NCBI RefSeq assembly: GCF_001514535.1
Contig: NZ_BCNO01000001.1
Span: forward strand, 248,001-312,000
Origin: Thermodesulfovibrio aggregans
GTDB lineage: Bacteria; Nitrospirota; Thermodesulfovibrionia; Thermodesulfovibrionales; Thermodesulfovibrionaceae
DNA length: 64,000 bases
Direction: 5' to 3'
Below are positions 53,162-62,447 of this stretch, piece after piece (the stretch's first letter is position 1; each line of letters starts with the position of its first letter). The position numbers were made by a program, and so were the translations under genes. A model generated the notes under the pieces. The model did not search any database, was not told where the DNA came from, and saw nothing but the letters and a program-made list of their open reading frames with translations.

Positions 53162-53532
53162 ATACAAAGGTTAAAATAATCATTGAAGGCAAAGAGATAA
53201 AAGCAGAATTTTATGATACAGAGTGTGCCAAAAAAATCGTTGAAGCTCTTCCAATAGAGAGTAAAATCAACGAATGGGGAGATGAGTTTTACTTTTCAAT
53301 TGGACTCAAAATGCCTCTTGACAGCACAGCCACTACCTGTGTAGCAGTGGGAGATATTGGATACTGGCCTCCAGGTGAAGCTCTTGCAATATTTTTTGGT
53401 AAAACACCCTTAAGCACAGGAGAAGATCCTGTCCCAGCAAGTGAAGTAAACATTGTTGGCAGAATTATTGATGATCCAGCCATTTTAAAAACTCTCAAGG
53501 GAGCCAAAAAAATCAAAATTGAAAAAGAATAA
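53158..53532 (+). CDS. Cyclophilin-like fold protein (TM1367 type)
   Basis: 124 residues. The segments [32 protein letters not shown] and NIVGRIIDD match the small cyclophilin-like family that includes T. maritima TM1367. Members keep the cyclophilin fold, but isomerase activity is not established. The 4-nt overlap with clpX places it in the protein quality-control operon. Confidence 0.85.
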   Translation: MNTKVKIIIEGKEIKAEFYDTECAKKIVEALPIESKINEWGDEFYFSIGLKMPLDSTATTCVAVGDIGYWPPGEALAIFFGKTPLSTGEDPVPASEVNIVGRIIDDPAILKTLKGAKKIKIEKE

Positions 53533-54136
53533 ACTGAGACTCAGCTTTCCTGAAGATGAAAAAAACCATATATGGTTACCGTTACTTCTTAATGCTTATG
53601 CAATAATGGATGAAGGAGTTAAAAGAGATATTGAAAGATATGAAAAATTAGGCTACTCCCTGGCATGTAAGCGAGGCTGTAGTTCTTGCTGTAAAACTCA
53701 TCGTGACATTCCTATTTATCCTATTGAGATTGTAGGTATTTACTGGTATGTAATCGAAAAAGTAAAAGAACCATTTAGAACAAAAATTAAAAATTCTCTA
53801 ATATCTCATAAAAAAGGACAACCTTGTCCCTTTTTAATTGATGGTATATGTTTTATTTATCCAATGAGACCTCTTGCATGCAGACAGTTCAATGTATTTA
53901 ATAACCCCTGCAGTCCCGGTGAAGATCCCTTTTACACAAGACCTAAGGATGTATTAAAACCTTCAGAACACTATCTTGGAAAAGCTCTTTACGAAACAAC
54001 TCCATTCTACAATGTTTACACCGATGATGAAAGGGTAGAATTTATAAACTCTGGTAAACTAAACGCACTTACCAGAATTCTTCAAAACTACCCATGGATT
54101 GAGCTGGCAAGAAGAATGGATAGTCTAAAGCTTTAA
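53519..54136 (+). CDS. YkgJ-family cysteine-cluster protein
   Basis: 205 residues with two cysteine groups, CKRGCSSCC (about 50-58) and CPFLIDGICFIYPMRPLACR, the pattern of the CxxCxxCC zinc/iron-chelating family. Function unknown. The TTG at 53519 lies inside the previous gene (14-nt overlap). The stop is 1 nt from the convergent ppdK stop, with no visible terminator between. Confidence 0.85.
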   Translation: MKKNKLRLSFPEDEKNHIWLPLLLNAYAIMDEGVKRDIERYEKLGYSLACKRGCSSCCKTHRDIPIYPIEIVGIYWYVIEKVKEPFRTKIKNSLISHKKGQPCPFLIDGICFIYPMRPLACRQFNVFNNPCSPGEDPFYTRPKDVLKPSEHYLGKALYETTPFYNVYTDDERVEFINSGKLNALTRILQNYPWIELARRMDSLKL

Positions 54137-54137
54137 A

Positions 54138-56864
54138 TTATACTGTGCTTCTTACCAACTCTGCTCCCTCAGTTTTTAGCTTTGCATGAGCAGCAGCAAG
54201 TTTTGCTATGGGAACTCTATAGGGTGAACAACTTACATAATCAAGTCCAATTTTGTGACAAAACTCTATTGATTTAGGGTCTCCGCCATGTTCACCGCAT
54301 ATTCCAAGCTTGAGATTTTTATTTGTCTTTCTTCCTTTTTTGACTGCTATCTCCATTATCTGCCCTACTCCCTCAGTGTCAATTGAAATAAATGGGTCTT
54401 CTTCAATTAGTTTATGCTCAATATAAAATGGCAAAAATTTCCCTGCATCATCTCTTGATAGTCCATAAACTGACTGAGTAAGATCATTTGTTCCAAAAGA
54501 GAAAAATTCTGCTTCTTGAGCAATCTGATCAGCTGTTATTGCAGCACGAGCAAGCTCTATCATTGTGCCAACTTTGTAGTCAATTTTTACCTTGTATTGT
54601 TTCATAACATCCTCTGCGGTCCTGACAGTTAAATCTTTCATCATTTTCAATTCGTTTACATGAGCTACAAGAGGAATCATTATCTCTGGAATAACCTTAA
54701 TCTTTTTCTTTGCAAGTTCACAGGCTGCCTCCATTATTGCTCTTACCTGCATCTCATAAATTTCTGGATAGGTTATTCCAAGACGGCATCCTCTATGCCC
54801 AAGCATTGGATTGAACTCTTCAAGAGCTTTGATCTTAGCCTTAATTTTCTTTGTTGAAACTCCCATTTCTTTTGAAAGAACCTCTATTTCTTCTTCTGTC
54901 TTTGGTAAAAATTCATGAAGAGGAGGATCAAGTAACCTTATTGTGACAGGGAGTCCTTTCATCTCTTTAAATATACCGATAAAGTCCTCTTTCTGATAAG
55001 GCTTGATTTTTTCAAGAGCTTTTCTTCTTTGTTCAATACTATCTGAAAGAATCATCTCACGGAAAGCTTTTATTCTTTCCGGATCAAAGAACATATGCTC
55101 AGTTCTGCAAAGTCCTATTCCAACTGCACCAAATTCCCTTGCCACACGAGCATCTTTTGGAGTGTCAGCATTGGCTCTTACCTTAAGCTTACTTAATTCT
55201 TCAGACCATTTCATTAATATATAAAACTCCTCAGGAAGTGCAGGCATAACAAGAGGTGCCTGTCCAAGTATAACCTCTCCTGTTGTTCCATTCAATGTAA
55301 TAAAATCACCTTCTCTTACTGTGATATCACCAACTGTAAAATACTTCTCATCTTCGTGAATATTTATCGCACCGCATCCAACAACGCAACACTTACCCAT
55401 TCCTCTTCCGACAACTGCAGCATGAGAGGTCATTCCACCTCTTGCAGTAAGAATTCCCTGAGCAACTGCCATTCCACCAATGTCTTCAGGTGAAGTTTCA
55501 TTTCTTACAAGAATAACTTTTTCTCCTTTGTTTGCCCATTCTTCAGCATCCTGAGCAGAAAAGACAACTTTACCAACAGCAGCCCCAGGGCTTGCAGGAA
55601 GTCCTTTTGCAATTACCTTAACTTCTGCCTTAGGATCAATAGTGGGATGAAGAAGTTGATTAAGTTGTTCAGGCTCTATTCTTAATAGGGCTGTTTTCTT
55701 ATCAATCAATTTTTCTTTTACCATATCAACAGCAATTTTTATTGCAGCTCTGGCTGTCCTCTTGCCAACCCTTGTCTGAAGCATATAAAGTTTACCTTCC
55801 TGAATTGTAAACTCTATATCAAGCATGTCTTTATAGTGCCTTTCAAGTTTATTACATATTTTTTCAAGTTGAGAATATACCTTTGGCATTCTTTTCTTTA
55901 ATTCTTCAATTTTTAAGGGTGTTCTAATTCCTGCTACCACATCTTCACCCTGAGCATTTGGTAAAAACTCTGCAAAAAATTTCTTTTCTCCTGTAGAAGG
56001 GTCTCTGGTAAATCCTACCCCTGTTCCAGAATTTTCACCCATATTTCCAAATACCATTGCAACAATGTTACATGCTGTACCAAGATCATCGGGAATTCCA
56101 TGCAGTCTCCGATATGTTACAGCTCTGTCTCCATACCATGAGTCAAAAACAGCTTTAATTGCCATTTTCAGTTGTTCATAAGGATCTGAAGGAAAGTCTT
56201 TTCCTGTTTCTTTTTTATAAAGTTCCTTATATTTTTCAACGATACTCTTAAAATCCTCTGCATCAAGTTCTGTATCAAGCTTTACTCCTTTTTTCTCTTT
56301 CAAATCATCTAACAGATCCTCAAACTTTTTTCTATCTATGTCAGTAACTATACTTCCAAACATAGTGATAAAACGCCTGTAAGTGTCGTAGGCAAATCTT
56401 TCATTTTTTGTTTTATTTATTAATCCTTTTAAAGTTTCATCATTTAATCCGAGATTTAAAACTGTATCCATCATTCCAGGCATAGAAAATTTTGCTCCAG
56501 ATCTAACTGAAACAAGTAATGGATTCTTTGCATCTCCAAATTTGCAACCCATTGATTTTTCAACCTTTTTAAGATTTTTCAGAACCTCTTCCCACATTCC
56601 CTTAGGAAATTTTTTACCGAGCTTAAAGTATTCTCTGCATGCCTCAGTTGTAATTGTAAATCCTGATGGGACAGGAATTCCAAGATTGGTCATTTCAGCA
56701 AGTCCTGCACCTTTTCCTCCAAGAAGATCCTTCATCTGACCTGTGCCTTCTGCTTTACCATCTCCAAAGTAGTAAACATATTTTTTATCAAGTTTTGATT
56801 TTCTGGTTTTTGAAATTTCTTTTCCTGATTTTTTTTGAGTTTTGACTTTTGGCTTTGAAGCCAT
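54138..56864 (-). CDS. ppdK: Pyruvate, phosphate dikinase
   Basis: 908 residues. It interconverts pyruvate, ATP and Pi with PEP, AMP and PPi. The N-terminal ATP-grasp begins GGKGAGLAEM. The phospho-histidine is in GGMTSHAAVVGRGMGK, and the C-terminal PEP-binding barrel includes GLCRTEHMFF and FFSFGTNDLTQ with a CGEHGGDP end. A lysine-rich stretch of about 26 residues before KKYVYYFGDG is longer than usual. A CGGAGG-type ribosome site (GGAGGAGGAAGAGGAAG) supports the ATG at 56864. Confidence 0.96.
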   Translation of the reverse strand: MASKPKVKTQKKSGKEISKTRKSKLDKKYVYYFGDGKAEGTGQMKDLLGGKGAGLAEMTNLGIPVPSGFTITTEACREYFKLGKKFPKGMWEEVLKNLKKVEKSMGCKFGDAKNPLLVSVRSGAKFSMPGMMDTVLNLGLNDETLKGLINKTKNERFAYDTYRRFITMFGSIVTDIDRKKFEDLLDDLKEKKGVKLDTELDAEDFKSIVEKYKELYKKETGKDFPSDPYEQLKMAIKAVFDSWYGDRAVTYRRLHGIPDDLGTACNIVAMVFGNMGENSGTGVGFTRDPSTGEKKFFAEFLPNAQGEDVVAGIRTPLKIEELKKRMPKVYSQLEKICNKLERHYKDMLDIEFTIQEGKLYMLQTRVGKRTARAAIKIAVDMVKEKLIDKKTALLRIEPEQLNQLLHPTIDPKAEVKVIAKGLPASPGAAVGKVVFSAQDAEEWANKGEKVILVRNETSPEDIGGMAVAQGILTARGGMTSHAAVVGRGMGKCCVVGCGAINIHEDEKYFTVGDITVREGDFITLNGTTGEVILGQAPLVMPALPEEFYILMKWSEELSKLKVRANADTPKDARVAREFGAVGIGLCRTEHMFFDPERIKAFREMILSDSIEQRRKALEKIKPYQKEDFIGIFKEMKGLPVTIRLLDPPLHEFLPKTEEEIEVLSKEMGVSTKKIKAKIKALEEFNPMLGHRGCRLGITYPEIYEMQVRAIMEAACELAKKKIKVIPEIMIPLVAHVNELKMMKDLTVRTAEDVMKQYKVKIDYKVGTMIELARAAITADQIAQEAEFFSFGTNDLTQSVYGLSRDDAGKFLPFYIEHKLIEEDPFISIDTEGVGQIMEIAVKKGRKTNKNLKLGICGEHGGDPKSIEFCHKIGLDYVSCSPYRVPIAKLAAAHAKLKTEGAELVRSTV

Positions 56865-56990
56865 CTTCCTCTTCCTCCTCCACTGATTTATTTAAAACAG
56901 CTATTCATATTACTATGATATAAAAAATTTTTTCAAGAAAATTTATGGAAACTCTTGACTTTTCAAATTAAGTAAATTCAAACTTAAGGC

Positions 56991-58154
56991 ATGGAGAAAA
57001 TATTTGTTAAATCCTCAAAAAAATATGGCACTCTTTGGATTTATAAAAATGAAATACTCTCTGATATATCTAAGTTCTCTGCTGGAACTATTGTGAAAGT
57101 ATATGAATCAAAAACAAACAAAATCATTGGAACCGGATATGTAAATCCTAAATCTACTATCTCTGTAAGACTTCTTAGTTTTAAAGATGAAACAGTTGAT
57201 GAAATATTTTTTAAAAAAAGAATCCTCCAGTGCAAAAAATACAGAGAAGAATTTTTAGGGCTCAAAGAAAACTATAGGCTAATTTTTAGTGAATCTGATT
57301 TTCTTCCCGGTTTAATTGTGGATAAATATGACAGATGTATTGTAATTCAAATTACTACTGCCGGAATGGAACAATTTAAAGATTTGATAATCAAAATATT
57401 AGACGAAATCTTATGTCCTGAATTAATAATTCTTAAAAATGACTCTCCTTCAAGATTGAAAGAAGGACTTAAAATTGAAAAACAGGTAATAAAAGGACAG
57501 TTAGATGAACTTCCCGTGATTGTCGAAGATGATGTGAAATTTATATTTGATCCTATTAATGGACAAAAAACAGGGTTTTTCCTTGATCAGAGAGAAAATA
57601 GAACTTTCCTAAAGAGAATAGTCGATGCTGGAGAAGCTCTTGATCTTTTCTGTTATATTGGATCATGGAGCCTTCATTTGGCTAAAAAAGGTGTTAGGGT
57701 AACAGGAGTTGACAGTTCTCAAAATGCAATAGATTTAGCAAAGGAGAATGCAAAAATTAATAGTCTTACTGAAAGATGCAGATTTATTAAAGCCGATGCA
57801 TTTGATTATTTAAGATGGGAGATTAAGAAAAACAGACAATACGACATTATAGTAATTGATCCTCCAGCATTTGTAAAATCAAAAGCTGAGAAAAAGGATG
57901 CCATTGAAGGTTATTTAAATCTTAATGCTCTGGCAATCAAACTTTTAAAAAGAAACGGAATTCTTGCCACATCTTCCTGTTCTCAACACATCTCTGAAGA
58001 CGAATTCTACGAGATCGTGAAACAGGCATTTATGAAAAATAAAAAAACACCAAGATTAATATATAAAGGAATGCAAAGTAAAGATCATCCAATCCTTCTT
58101 AGTATGCCTGAGACAGCCTATTTAAAGTGCTTAATCGTTAATTTACTTGACTAA
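56991..58154 (+). CDS. RlmI-like class I rRNA methyltransferase
   Basis: 387 residues: an N-terminal PUA-like domain (1 to about 75), then an RlmI/RlmK-type domain with FDPINGQKTGFFLDQRENR, SAM motif ALDLFCYIGSW and catalytic-region VIDPPAF. The C-terminal SCSQHIS cysteine matches m5C-type methyltransferases of this family. It probably methylates a 23S rRNA cytosine. Its last codons carry the tpiA -35 box. Confidence 0.88.
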   Translation: MEKIFVKSSKKYGTLWIYKNEILSDISKFSAGTIVKVYESKTNKIIGTGYVNPKSTISVRLLSFKDETVDEIFFKKRILQCKKYREEFLGLKENYRLIFSESDFLPGLIVDKYDRCIVIQITTAGMEQFKDLIIKILDEILCPELIILKNDSPSRLKEGLKIEKQVIKGQLDELPVIVEDDVKFIFDPINGQKTGFFLDQRENRTFLKRIVDAGEALDLFCYIGSWSLHLAKKGVRVTGVDSSQNAIDLAKENAKINSLTERCRFIKADAFDYLRWEIKKNRQYDIIVIDPPAFVKSKAEKKDAIEGYLNLNALAIKLLKRNGILATSSCSQHISEDEFYEIVKQAFMKNKKTPRLIYKGMQSKDHPILLSMPETAYLKCLIVNLLD

Positions 58155-58176
58155 ACTACAAAAATTTAACTAAACT
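58147..58176 (+). promoter_or_regulatory. Promoter of tpiA
   Basis: TTGACT (58147-58152, inside the end of the upstream gene), 18 nt, TAAACT (58171-58176). The tpiA ATG is 8 nt beyond, without a Shine-Dalgarno sequence, so the message is probably leaderless. Confidence 0.55.
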
Positions 58177-58184
58177 TTTTAAAT

Positions 58185-58940
58185 ATGCAAACAAAGCTTT
58201 TCGTTGCTAACTGGAAAATGCATAAAACAGTTAAGGAAGCATTAAATTTTCTTAATGATTTTATTCCAGCTGTTGAAAAAATAAAAGACAGAGAGATTGG
58301 AATTGCTCCAACATTTATTTGTCTTGAAAGTGTTGGAAAAGCAATAAAAAATACCAATATAAAGCTCTGTGCACAGAACGCCTTTTATGAAAAAAAAGGA
58401 GCTTACACCGGTGAGATTTCACCAGTAATGCTTAAGGATTTAAATGTTGAATATGTGATAATCGGTCATTCAGAAAGAAGAAAGTATTTTAATGAAACAG
58501 ATGAGATAGTAAATCGAAAGATTAAATCGTGTATTGAAGAATACTTAAAAGTTATTTTCTGTATTGGTGAAACACTTGAAGAAAGACAGTCCAATAAAAC
58601 CTTTGATGTTTTAAAAAGGCAGATAGAAAAAGGAGTTGAAGATATAATAAATCCTGACTATATTGTTATAGCCTATGAACCTGTCTGGGCAATTGGAACA
58701 GGTATTGTAGCAACAGAGTCCCAGATTGAAGAAGCGCATGGATTTATTAAAGAGAGATTAAAGAATCTATATGGGGAAAGAGCTCAAGCTATAAGAATAC
58801 TTTATGGTGGAAGCGTTACTCCTGAAAATATATACTCAATAATGAATACAGAAAATGTCGATGGAGTTTTGGTTGGTGGAGCAAGTCTTGATCCTGTAAA
58901 ATTTTCAAAAATTGTAAAATATGAAGAACAAATAAATTGA
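58185..58940 (+). CDS. tpiA: Triosephosphate isomerase
   Basis: 251 residues. Active-site segments are ANWKMHKT (lysine near 11), IIGHSERRKYF (histidine near 96) and AYEPVWAIGTG (glutamate near 166). It completes the lower glycolytic enzymes seen here with gap and pgk, but is about 14 kb away from them. secG follows 10 bp later. Confidence 0.97.
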   Translation: MQTKLFVANWKMHKTVKEALNFLNDFIPAVEKIKDREIGIAPTFICLESVGKAIKNTNIKLCAQNAFYEKKGAYTGEISPVMLKDLNVEYVIIGHSERRKYFNETDEIVNRKIKSCIEEYLKVIFCIGETLEERQSNKTFDVLKRQIEKGVEDIINPDYIVIAYEPVWAIGTGIVATESQIEEAHGFIKERLKNLYGERAQAIRILYGGSVTPENIYSIMNTENVDGVLVGGASLDPVKFSKIVKYEEQIN

Positions 58941-58950
58941 AGGAGAGGTT

Positions 58951-59265
58951 ATGAAAACACTGCTTTTAACTTTTCACATAATACTCTGTATTGTAATGAT
59001 TGCTGTCGTATTACTTCACAGAGGTAAAGGTGCAGAACTGGGACCAGCCTTTGGAGGTGGTTCTTCTCAAACACTTTTTGGACCAAGAGGTGCAACTACA
59101 TTTCTCAATAAAGTAGCAACAATTGTAGCTGTTTTATTCATGATTTCTTCTTTCTTTTTGACTTATATTACAACAAAATCAAAGTCAGTTGTCTCTGATG
59201 TAAAAGTGCCAGTTCAAACTCAGCCACTACAGCAGCCACAGGGAGCACAGCCTCAACAAAAATAA
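58951..59265 (+). CDS. secG: Preprotein translocase subunit SecG
   Basis: 104 residues with two membrane segments (about 4-22 and 52-72) separated by the conserved HRGKGAELGPAFGGGSSQTL and FGPRGATTFL. The C-terminus is glutamine/proline-rich. An AAGGAGAGG site precedes the ATG. The tpiA-secG order is common in bacteria. Confidence 0.94.
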   Translation: MKTLLLTFHIILCIVMIAVVLLHRGKGAELGPAFGGGSSQTLFGPRGATTFLNKVATIVAVLFMISSFFLTYITTKSKSVVSDVKVPVQTQPLQQPQGAQPQQK

Positions 59266-60849
59266 ATGATAAAAAAATATGGCATTTTAGTTTTACTGTT
59301 TCTTTTTATTTTTGCCTGCGAGAAAGCCCCTGAAATAAAGGAACCCTTTTGCCTGACAGGAGCTTCTTCTGCTGATGCCAAGAGACTTCTTCCTCTTTTT
59401 GCTTCAGACTCTGCAAGTGCAGACATAAGTGGAAGAATTTTTAATGGTCTTACTAAGTACGATAAAAATTTAAACATAGTTGGAGATCTTGCTGAAAGGT
59501 GGAGTATTTCGAAAGATGGTAAAGAAATTGTTTTTTATCTCAGAAAAGGGATCAAATGGCACGATGGCATTGAGTTAACAGCAGATGATGTTGTCTTTAC
59601 CTATAAATCAATTACTGATCCGAAAAATCCAACACCCTATAGTAGTAATTATGGACCTGTAAGAGAGGTCAAGGCAATTGATAAATATACGGTAAAAGTA
59701 GTTTATGAAAAACCTTTTGCACCAGCACTGGAGTCTTGGGGAATGGGAATACTGCCAAAACATCTTCTTGAAGGCAGCGAGTTATTTAATTCGCCTCTTA
59801 ATAGAAATCCTATTGGCACAGGACCATACAAAATGAAAGAATGGATTACAGGGCAGAGGGTGATCCTTGAAAGAAATGAAAACTACTATGAAGGAGTTCC
59901 CTTTTTTGAAAAAATCATAACAAGAATTATTCCAGATCCTTCCACAATGTTTCTTGAGTTGAGATTTGGAGGAATTGATTTTATGGCACTTAATCCTGCA
60001 CAGTATAAATACTATGGAGAAAAGCCTTATTTTAGGAAATATTTCAATGTCTACCGCTATCCATCTTTTGGTTATACTTACATAGGCTACAATTTAAAAG
60101 ATCCTCTTTTTTCTGATAAAAGAATCAGACAGGCAATTGCTCATGCAATAAATAAAAAAGAAATAATTGAAGGAGTTTTACTCGGATTTGGAACTCCATG
60201 CACAGGACCCTTTCCACCCTCTTCATGGGCATTTAATCCAAATGTAAAGGATTTTGAATACAATTCTGAAAAAGCCAGAAATATTCTTTATGAACTCGGC
60301 TGGAAACCAGACAGTGATGGAATTTTAATAAAAGATGGAAAAAGGTTCTCATTTGTTTTGCTTGTCAATCAGGGAAATGAAGCACGGCTTAAAACTGCTC
60401 AGATCATCAAAGAGCAACTTAGAAATGTAGGTATTGAGCTTAACATAAGAGTTCTTGAGTGGCAGAGTTTTCTTGAACTTGTCACAAAAAGACAGTTTCA
60501 GGCAGTGCTACTTGGCTGGTCTCTTTCCCGTGATCCTGATTTATACGACATTTTCCACTCATCAAAGACAAAACCAGGAGAGTTTAATTTTGTTGGCTAC
60601 AGCAATAAAGAAGTTGACCATCTAATAGAAAAAGCGAGAGAAACTCTTGACAGAGAAAAGAGAAAAAAGTACTACTGGAGAATTCACGAGCTTATTACAG
60701 AAGATCAGCCCTATACATTTCTTTATGTGCCTGATACAATAATTGCTGTAAACAAGAGAATAAAAGGAATAGAGCCAGCTCCAGCAGGAATATGGTATAA
60801 CTATATTTTCTGGTATGTGCCAAAAAATCGCTTGGATTGGTATAATTAA
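59266..60849 (+). CDS. Extracytoplasmic solute-binding lipoprotein, family 5
   Basis: 527 residues. The lipoprotein signal ends LFLFIFACEKAP with the lipid cysteine near residue 18. The SBP_bac_5 body has LAERWSISKDGKEIVFYL and IKWHDGIELTADDVVFTY. It is a paralogue of the protein at 32348; both share a SSKT..G.(F/W)NF block near the C-terminus. No permease or ATPase gene is near. It starts directly after the secG stop. Confidence 0.9.
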   Translation: MIKKYGILVLLFLFIFACEKAPEIKEPFCLTGASSADAKRLLPLFASDSASADISGRIFNGLTKYDKNLNIVGDLAERWSISKDGKEIVFYLRKGIKWHDGIELTADDVVFTYKSITDPKNPTPYSSNYGPVREVKAIDKYTVKVVYEKPFAPALESWGMGILPKHLLEGSELFNSPLNRNPIGTGPYKMKEWITGQRVILERNENYYEGVPFFEKIITRIIPDPSTMFLELRFGGIDFMALNPAQYKYYGEKPYFRKYFNVYRYPSFGYTYIGYNLKDPLFSDKRIRQAIAHAINKKEIIEGVLLGFGTPCTGPFPPSSWAFNPNVKDFEYNSEKARNILYELGWKPDSDGILIKDGKRFSFVLLVNQGNEARLKTAQIIKEQLRNVGIELNIRVLEWQSFLELVTKRQFQAVLLGWSLSRDPDLYDIFHSSKTKPGEFNFVGYSNKEVDHLIEKARETLDREKRKKYYWRIHELITEDQPYTFLYVPDTIIAVNKRIKGIEPAPAGIWYNYIFWYVPKNRLDWYN

Positions 60850-60853
60850 GAAT

Positions 60854-61465
60854 ATGAAAACTTTAGTAATGAATCTTTTATTAATATTTTTACTGTTTAA
60901 TTTTTGTTATGCCCAGGATGCTATAGTTAAACTTGAAAATGCCTATAAAAACATAAATGATGCAAATGGAAGTTTTATGCAAACAAACTATATAAAAGAA
61001 CTCAATAAAAATCAGCAATTCAAAGGAGTATTTTTTATAAAGGGTAACAAAATAAGATGGCAGTACATTGGAGAATTCCCTCAAACTATTTATATTAATA
61101 ACAAAACTCTTACTATCTACGACAAAAAAAGAAAACAGGCAATAATAAGTGAGTTTAATGAAGAAAAATACGGGCAACTTCCACTTGCACTTCTCAGTAG
61201 AATGGCAGACCTGAAAAAAGACTTTGAAGTTAAAGAAAAATCAGACAGCACCATCATACTTATTCCAAAAAGCAAGATGGGAAACGTAAAAAGTATTGAA
61301 ATAACTCTTACAGAAGCTGAATTTCCAGTAAAATCAATGAAAATAATAGATGCAATGGAAAATATAGTGAAAATTGACCTAAAGGATGTAAAAATAAATA
61401 CCTCTCTTAAAAACTCTCTATTCTTATTTACTCCTAAGAAGGATGATACGGTTTTAAAATATTAA
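60854..61465 (+). CDS. lolA: Outer-membrane lipoprotein carrier protein LolA
   Basis: 203 residues. A signal peptide ends FNFCYAQDA. The mature part has the LolA start (LENAYKNINDANGSFMQTNY) and the segments GVFFIKGNKIRWQY, YINNKTLTIYDKK and PKSKMGNVKSIEITL. It ferries lipoproteins across the periplasm, confirming an outer membrane. The ATG at 60854 is chosen because it begins the signal peptide; the open frame goes back to 60815. Confidence 0.88.
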   Translation: MKTLVMNLLLIFLLFNFCYAQDAIVKLENAYKNINDANGSFMQTNYIKELNKNQQFKGVFFIKGNKIRWQYIGEFPQTIYINNKTLTIYDKKRKQAIISEFNEEKYGQLPLALLSRMADLKKDFEVKEKSDSTIILIPKSKMGNVKSIEITLTEAEFPVKSMKIIDAMENIVKIDLKDVKINTSLKNSLFLFTPKKDDTVLKY

Positions 61466-61493
61466 AGAGCTATTTACAAGCAGGAGGCATAAA

Positions 61494-62447
61494 ATGGCTA
61501 AAAGAAAAATTGCAATAACTATGGGAGACCCTGCTGGAGTTGGTCCAGAGATTATTGTGAAAGCTTTTGCTCAGGAAGATATATATAAAATCTGCAACCC
61601 TCTTGTTATAGGAGACAGAAGCGTTATAAAAGAAGTCATTAAAGCAATCGGAATGGATTTTGATCCTGACAATATAGAGATACTAAATCTTAATGAGATC
61701 AAAAATCCAGAAAAGCTTGCAAAAGGAATACCGTCAGAGGAATCTGGTAGAGCTTCATTTTCCTATATAAGAAAAGCTGTAGAGCTATACAGACTTGGTA
61801 TAGTTGAGGCAATTGTCACCTGCCCTATTACAAAGTTAGCTCTGCGGATGGCAGGACTTCCGTGGCTTGGACATACAGATATGCTTGCTGAGCTTACTGA
61901 AACAGAGGATTATGCAATGGCTTTTTATAGTGAACCTCTGAAAGTAATATTAACAACAATACATGTTCCACTAAAAGATGTTCCCCATCTGATAAAAAAA
62001 GAAAAAGTTATAAAAACCATATTTTTTGCAAAAAAAGCCTGTGATATGATTCAGATTGAAAATCCTCGCATTGCAGTATGCGGACTGAATCCACATGCTG
62101 GAGAAGGTGGAATCATGGGAAGAGAAGAAATTGAGGAAATTGAACCGGCAGTAAAAGAAGCAAAAGCTTTAGGGATAAATGTTTCAGGTCCCTATCCAGC
62201 AGACTCTATTTTCTGGCGCGCTCAAAATGGTGAATTTGACATGGTTGTTGCCATGTATCATGATCAGGCACTTGCACCATTTAAACTCGTTGCATTTGAT
62301 AAAGGAGTAAACTTCACAGTAGGGCTTCCCTTTATAAGAACATCTCCTGATCATGGAACAGCCTATGATATAGCATGGCAGGGAAAAGCTGATCCTACAA
62401 GCCTCATTGAGGCTATTAAACTCGCTACAAGGATGGTGACTCAATGA
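61494..62447 (+). CDS. pdxA: 4-hydroxythreonine-4-phosphate dehydrogenase
   Basis: 317 residues. It oxidises 4-phosphohydroxy-L-threonine in pyridoxal phosphate synthesis. ITMGDPAGVGPEII starts it, HTDMLAELT holds one metal/substrate histidine, and AMYHDQALAPFKL another. A GGAGG site precedes the ATG. It overlaps the next gene by 4 nt. Confidence 0.95.
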   Translation: MAKRKIAITMGDPAGVGPEIIVKAFAQEDIYKICNPLVIGDRSVIKEVIKAIGMDFDPDNIEILNLNEIKNPEKLAKGIPSEESGRASFSYIRKAVELYRLGIVEAIVTCPITKLALRMAGLPWLGHTDMLAELTETEDYAMAFYSEPLKVILTTIHVPLKDVPHLIKKEKVIKTIFFAKKACDMIQIENPRIAVCGLNPHAGEGGIMGREEIEEIEPAVKEAKALGINVSGPYPADSIFWRAQNGEFDMVVAMYHDQALAPFKLVAFDKGVNFTVGLPFIRTSPDHGTAYDIAWQGKADPTSLIEAIKLATRMVTQ

